A DNA stretch of 64,000 nt, taken from positions 62,001 to 126,000 of the forward strand of contig JABFGJ010000007.1 of NCBI GenBank assembly GCA_013112545.1, written 5' to 3'. The position numbers were made by a program, and so were the translations under genes. Source of the DNA: Bacteroidota bacterium. GTDB lineage: Bacteria; Bacteroidota; Bacteroidia; Flavobacteriales_E; Vicingaceae. Shown here in pieces: positions 62,904-64,000 of the stretch (position 1 is its first letter; every line of letters starts with the position of its first letter). The notes below the pieces were generated by a model, which worked only from the letters and a program-made list of their open reading frames with translations, ran no database searches and had not been told where the DNA came from.

Positions 62904-63602
62904 TTAATCTTCTATATTTGGTTGAACAATGATGGCCTTGGTGTCTAGGTTTAAGCAAACTAAATTTCCTTGATAAGGGTCTTTTATGTTGATACAGCCA
63001 TTGTCAATGTGAATTTTTCGATTTGATGATTTTAATCGGGCAACAATGTCTTCAATTGCTTTGGGTGAATGACCTAAGACAACTTGTTTTTTTTCTAAAA
63101 GTCTTTTGTTGGGCTTAAACTCCTTTATATACATCATAGAATGAGTGTCTTCAAAAGGGGTGTTTTTAGAGAAATCAAAACCAGCATGGACTAAGTAAAA
63201 CCGATCTAATACTATGTAATGGTAGGCATTAGATAATAATTTTTCATATGTTTCTATAAGTCTTCCACCTTGAGCCAATTTCTCGGATTTAAATACAGCA
63301 AGAACTTTTTTTAATTTGTCTATTCCTTGTTGATTTGCTTTTAAAACCATGTCTTCATGGTTTCCTTTCAAAATATACACAGCAATTCCTTTTCGTTGGA
63401 TTTTTAGTACAGTATCTAGTACTTTTTCACTCGAAGGACCTCTATTTATTAAATCGCCTATTAAGAATAGTTGATCTTCCTTATTTAGCTTTAAGCTTTT
63501 TAAAAGTGCTTTAAATGTTTTGGAACATCCATGAATATCACTTATTGCAAATCTTCTACCATTTACAGGTTTTGGAACCTCTATAAACTTTACTTTATCC
63601 AT
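62904..63602 (-). CDS. Serine/threonine-type metallophosphatase
   Basis: A 232-aa calcineurin-like phosphoesterase. The five metal motifs are visible: FAISDIHGC (residues 17-25), FLIGDLINRG (about 46-55), LKGNHED (about 78-84), the His in YLVHAGFDF (about 138), and VVLGHSP (about 177). Diadenosine-tetraphosphatase or protein-phosphatase activity is possible; substrate is unclear. It is convergent with rpsT and lies downstream of a T9SS cargo gene on the same strand. Confidence 0.88.
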   Translation of the reverse strand: MDKVKFIEVPKPVNGRRFAISDIHGCSKTFKALLKSLKLNKEDQLFLIGDLINRGPSSEKVLDTVLKIQRKGIAVYILKGNHEDMVLKANQQGIDKLKKVLAVFKSEKLAQGGRLIETYEKLLSNAYHYIVLDRFYLVHAGFDFSKNTPFEDTHSMMYIKEFKPNKRLLEKKQVVLGHSPKAIEDIVARLKSSNRKIHIDNGCINIKDPYQGNLVCLNLDTKAIIVQPNIED

Positions 63603-63607
63603 TCAAT

Positions 63608-64000
63608 TTATTTTCCTGAAACCAAGAATTTATTTTCTATTTTAAAATCTTCGCCAAAAATCCGTAAAAAGTAGATACCATTTTTTAAATGATTAACCGA
63701 TAATTTGATTTTATTGTATCCTTTTGGATATATTTTTTTTGTTTGCGAAAAAACAAGTTTACCTTGAATATCCATAACCTTTATTTCAAGGGTCTGCGCT
63801 TGATGTAAGTAAAAAGAGGAGTTTATTTCATTGCTGCTTGGATTTGGATATAATTGTGTGCTTTGGTTTGAGTCCTCATTTTTTTCAGATTCAATTATGC
63901 CCAGTGCTTCTTTATTGTATAATCGCTGTACACTATCTGCTTCTTGGTTTAGCTCTTGAATACTATCTGAAACACTAATTAAAAACCCTATGGAAATACT
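63608..64000 (-). CDS. T9SS cargo protein, C-terminal part only
   Basis: The minus strand is open from the right edge to a TAA at 63608-63610. The visible 130 residues end with a T9SS type A sorting domain: LYPNPSSNEINSSFYLHQAQ, then TLEIKVMDIQGKLVFSQTKK, and GIYFLRIFGEDFKIENKFLV. The preceding part (SDSIQELNQEADSVQRLYNK) looks like a linker or helical region. The N-terminal and functional part is beyond the window, so only secretion and surface or extracellular location can be inferred. Confidence 0.8.
   Translation of the reverse strand, partial: SISIGFLISVSDSIQELNQEADSVQRLYNKEALGIIESEKNEDSNQSTQLYPNPSSNEINSSFYLHQAQTLEIKVMDIQGKLVFSQTKKIYPKGYNKIKLSVNHLKNGIYFLRIFGEDFKIENKFLVSGK

Overview
The window is AT-rich chromosomal DNA from a member of the Bacteroidota, most likely a free-living Flavobacteriales-type bacterium. 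The signs are: two proteins with C-terminal type IX secretion (T9SS) sorting domains, Bacteroidota-only families (DUF3276/PUR, DUF5686, AMP nucleosidase of about 258 aa, three-gene pnt, S46 dipeptidyl-peptidase, 492-aa eukaryote-like ProS), promoters of the form TTG-N19-21-TAnnTTTG, and a near absence of Shine-Dalgarno sites. No species can be named from the sequence alone. No rRNA, prophage, transposase, integrase or CRISPR array was seen; one tRNA (Glu, TTC) is present.

Layout. 1-3.9 kb: uvrB (3' end outside the window) and an AbiE-type toxin-antitoxin pair with a readable promoter and an inverted repeat. 4.1-7.4 kb: a minus-strand amidase / S37 peptidase / hypothetical operon interrupted by a broken yhcG-type nuclease gene lying between two 159-bp copies of the start of the peptidase gene. 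7.6-13.1 kb: TMEM175-like channel, DPP11, AMP nucleosidase and a TPR signalling protein. 13.1-15.4 kb: a RimB-like protease / RimK-like ligase / aspartoacylase-like trio. 15.5-21.2 kb: ettA, a 0.67-kb tandem array with a higher-order period, a four-helix-bundle (23S rRNA intervening-sequence type) protein, hisS and hutH. 21-28 kb: PUR protein, DUF3124 lipoprotein, Rnk-like factor, pnt transhydrogenase, two unknown genes, glutamate dehydrogenase. 28-32 kb: a Cys-rich small protein, an NtrC-type two-component system and adenine deaminase. 32.4-41 kb: an Rrf2-led nitrosative/iron-sulfur stress cluster (membrane protein, truncated globin, RIC, ferredoxin, hemerythrin, desaturase, an uncharacterised 593-aa Cys-rich protein, nadA, nadB). 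40.7-43.3 kb: an inserted segment bounded by two 257-bp copies of the nadB 3' end. 43.4-64 kb: valS, two unknown genes, ppx/gppA, a DUF5686 outer-membrane protein, meaB translationally coupled to an HNH/sulfur-binding-like nuclease, trhP plus ferredoxin, envelope and cell-wall genes, proS, tRNA-Glu, rpsT, a phosphatase and a partial T9SS cargo gene.

How it fits together. Most of the window is housekeeping: DNA repair, translation (hisS, valS, proS, ettA, rpsT, tRNA-Glu, trhP), NAD and NADPH supply (nadAB, pnt), amino-acid and purine salvage, and envelope proteins. The accessory material sits in three places where a neighbouring gene end or a repeat has been duplicated around foreign-looking DNA (5.6-6.7, 17.2-18.3 and 40.4-43.3 kb), plus the AbiE pair and the HNH nuclease. 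The most coherent functional unit is the stress cluster at 32.4-40.7 kb. Its first gene has an operator-like palindrome overlapping the -33 box, and its members handle NO, oxygen, di-iron centres and Fe-S enzymes such as NadA. The least understood piece of it is the 593-aa protein.
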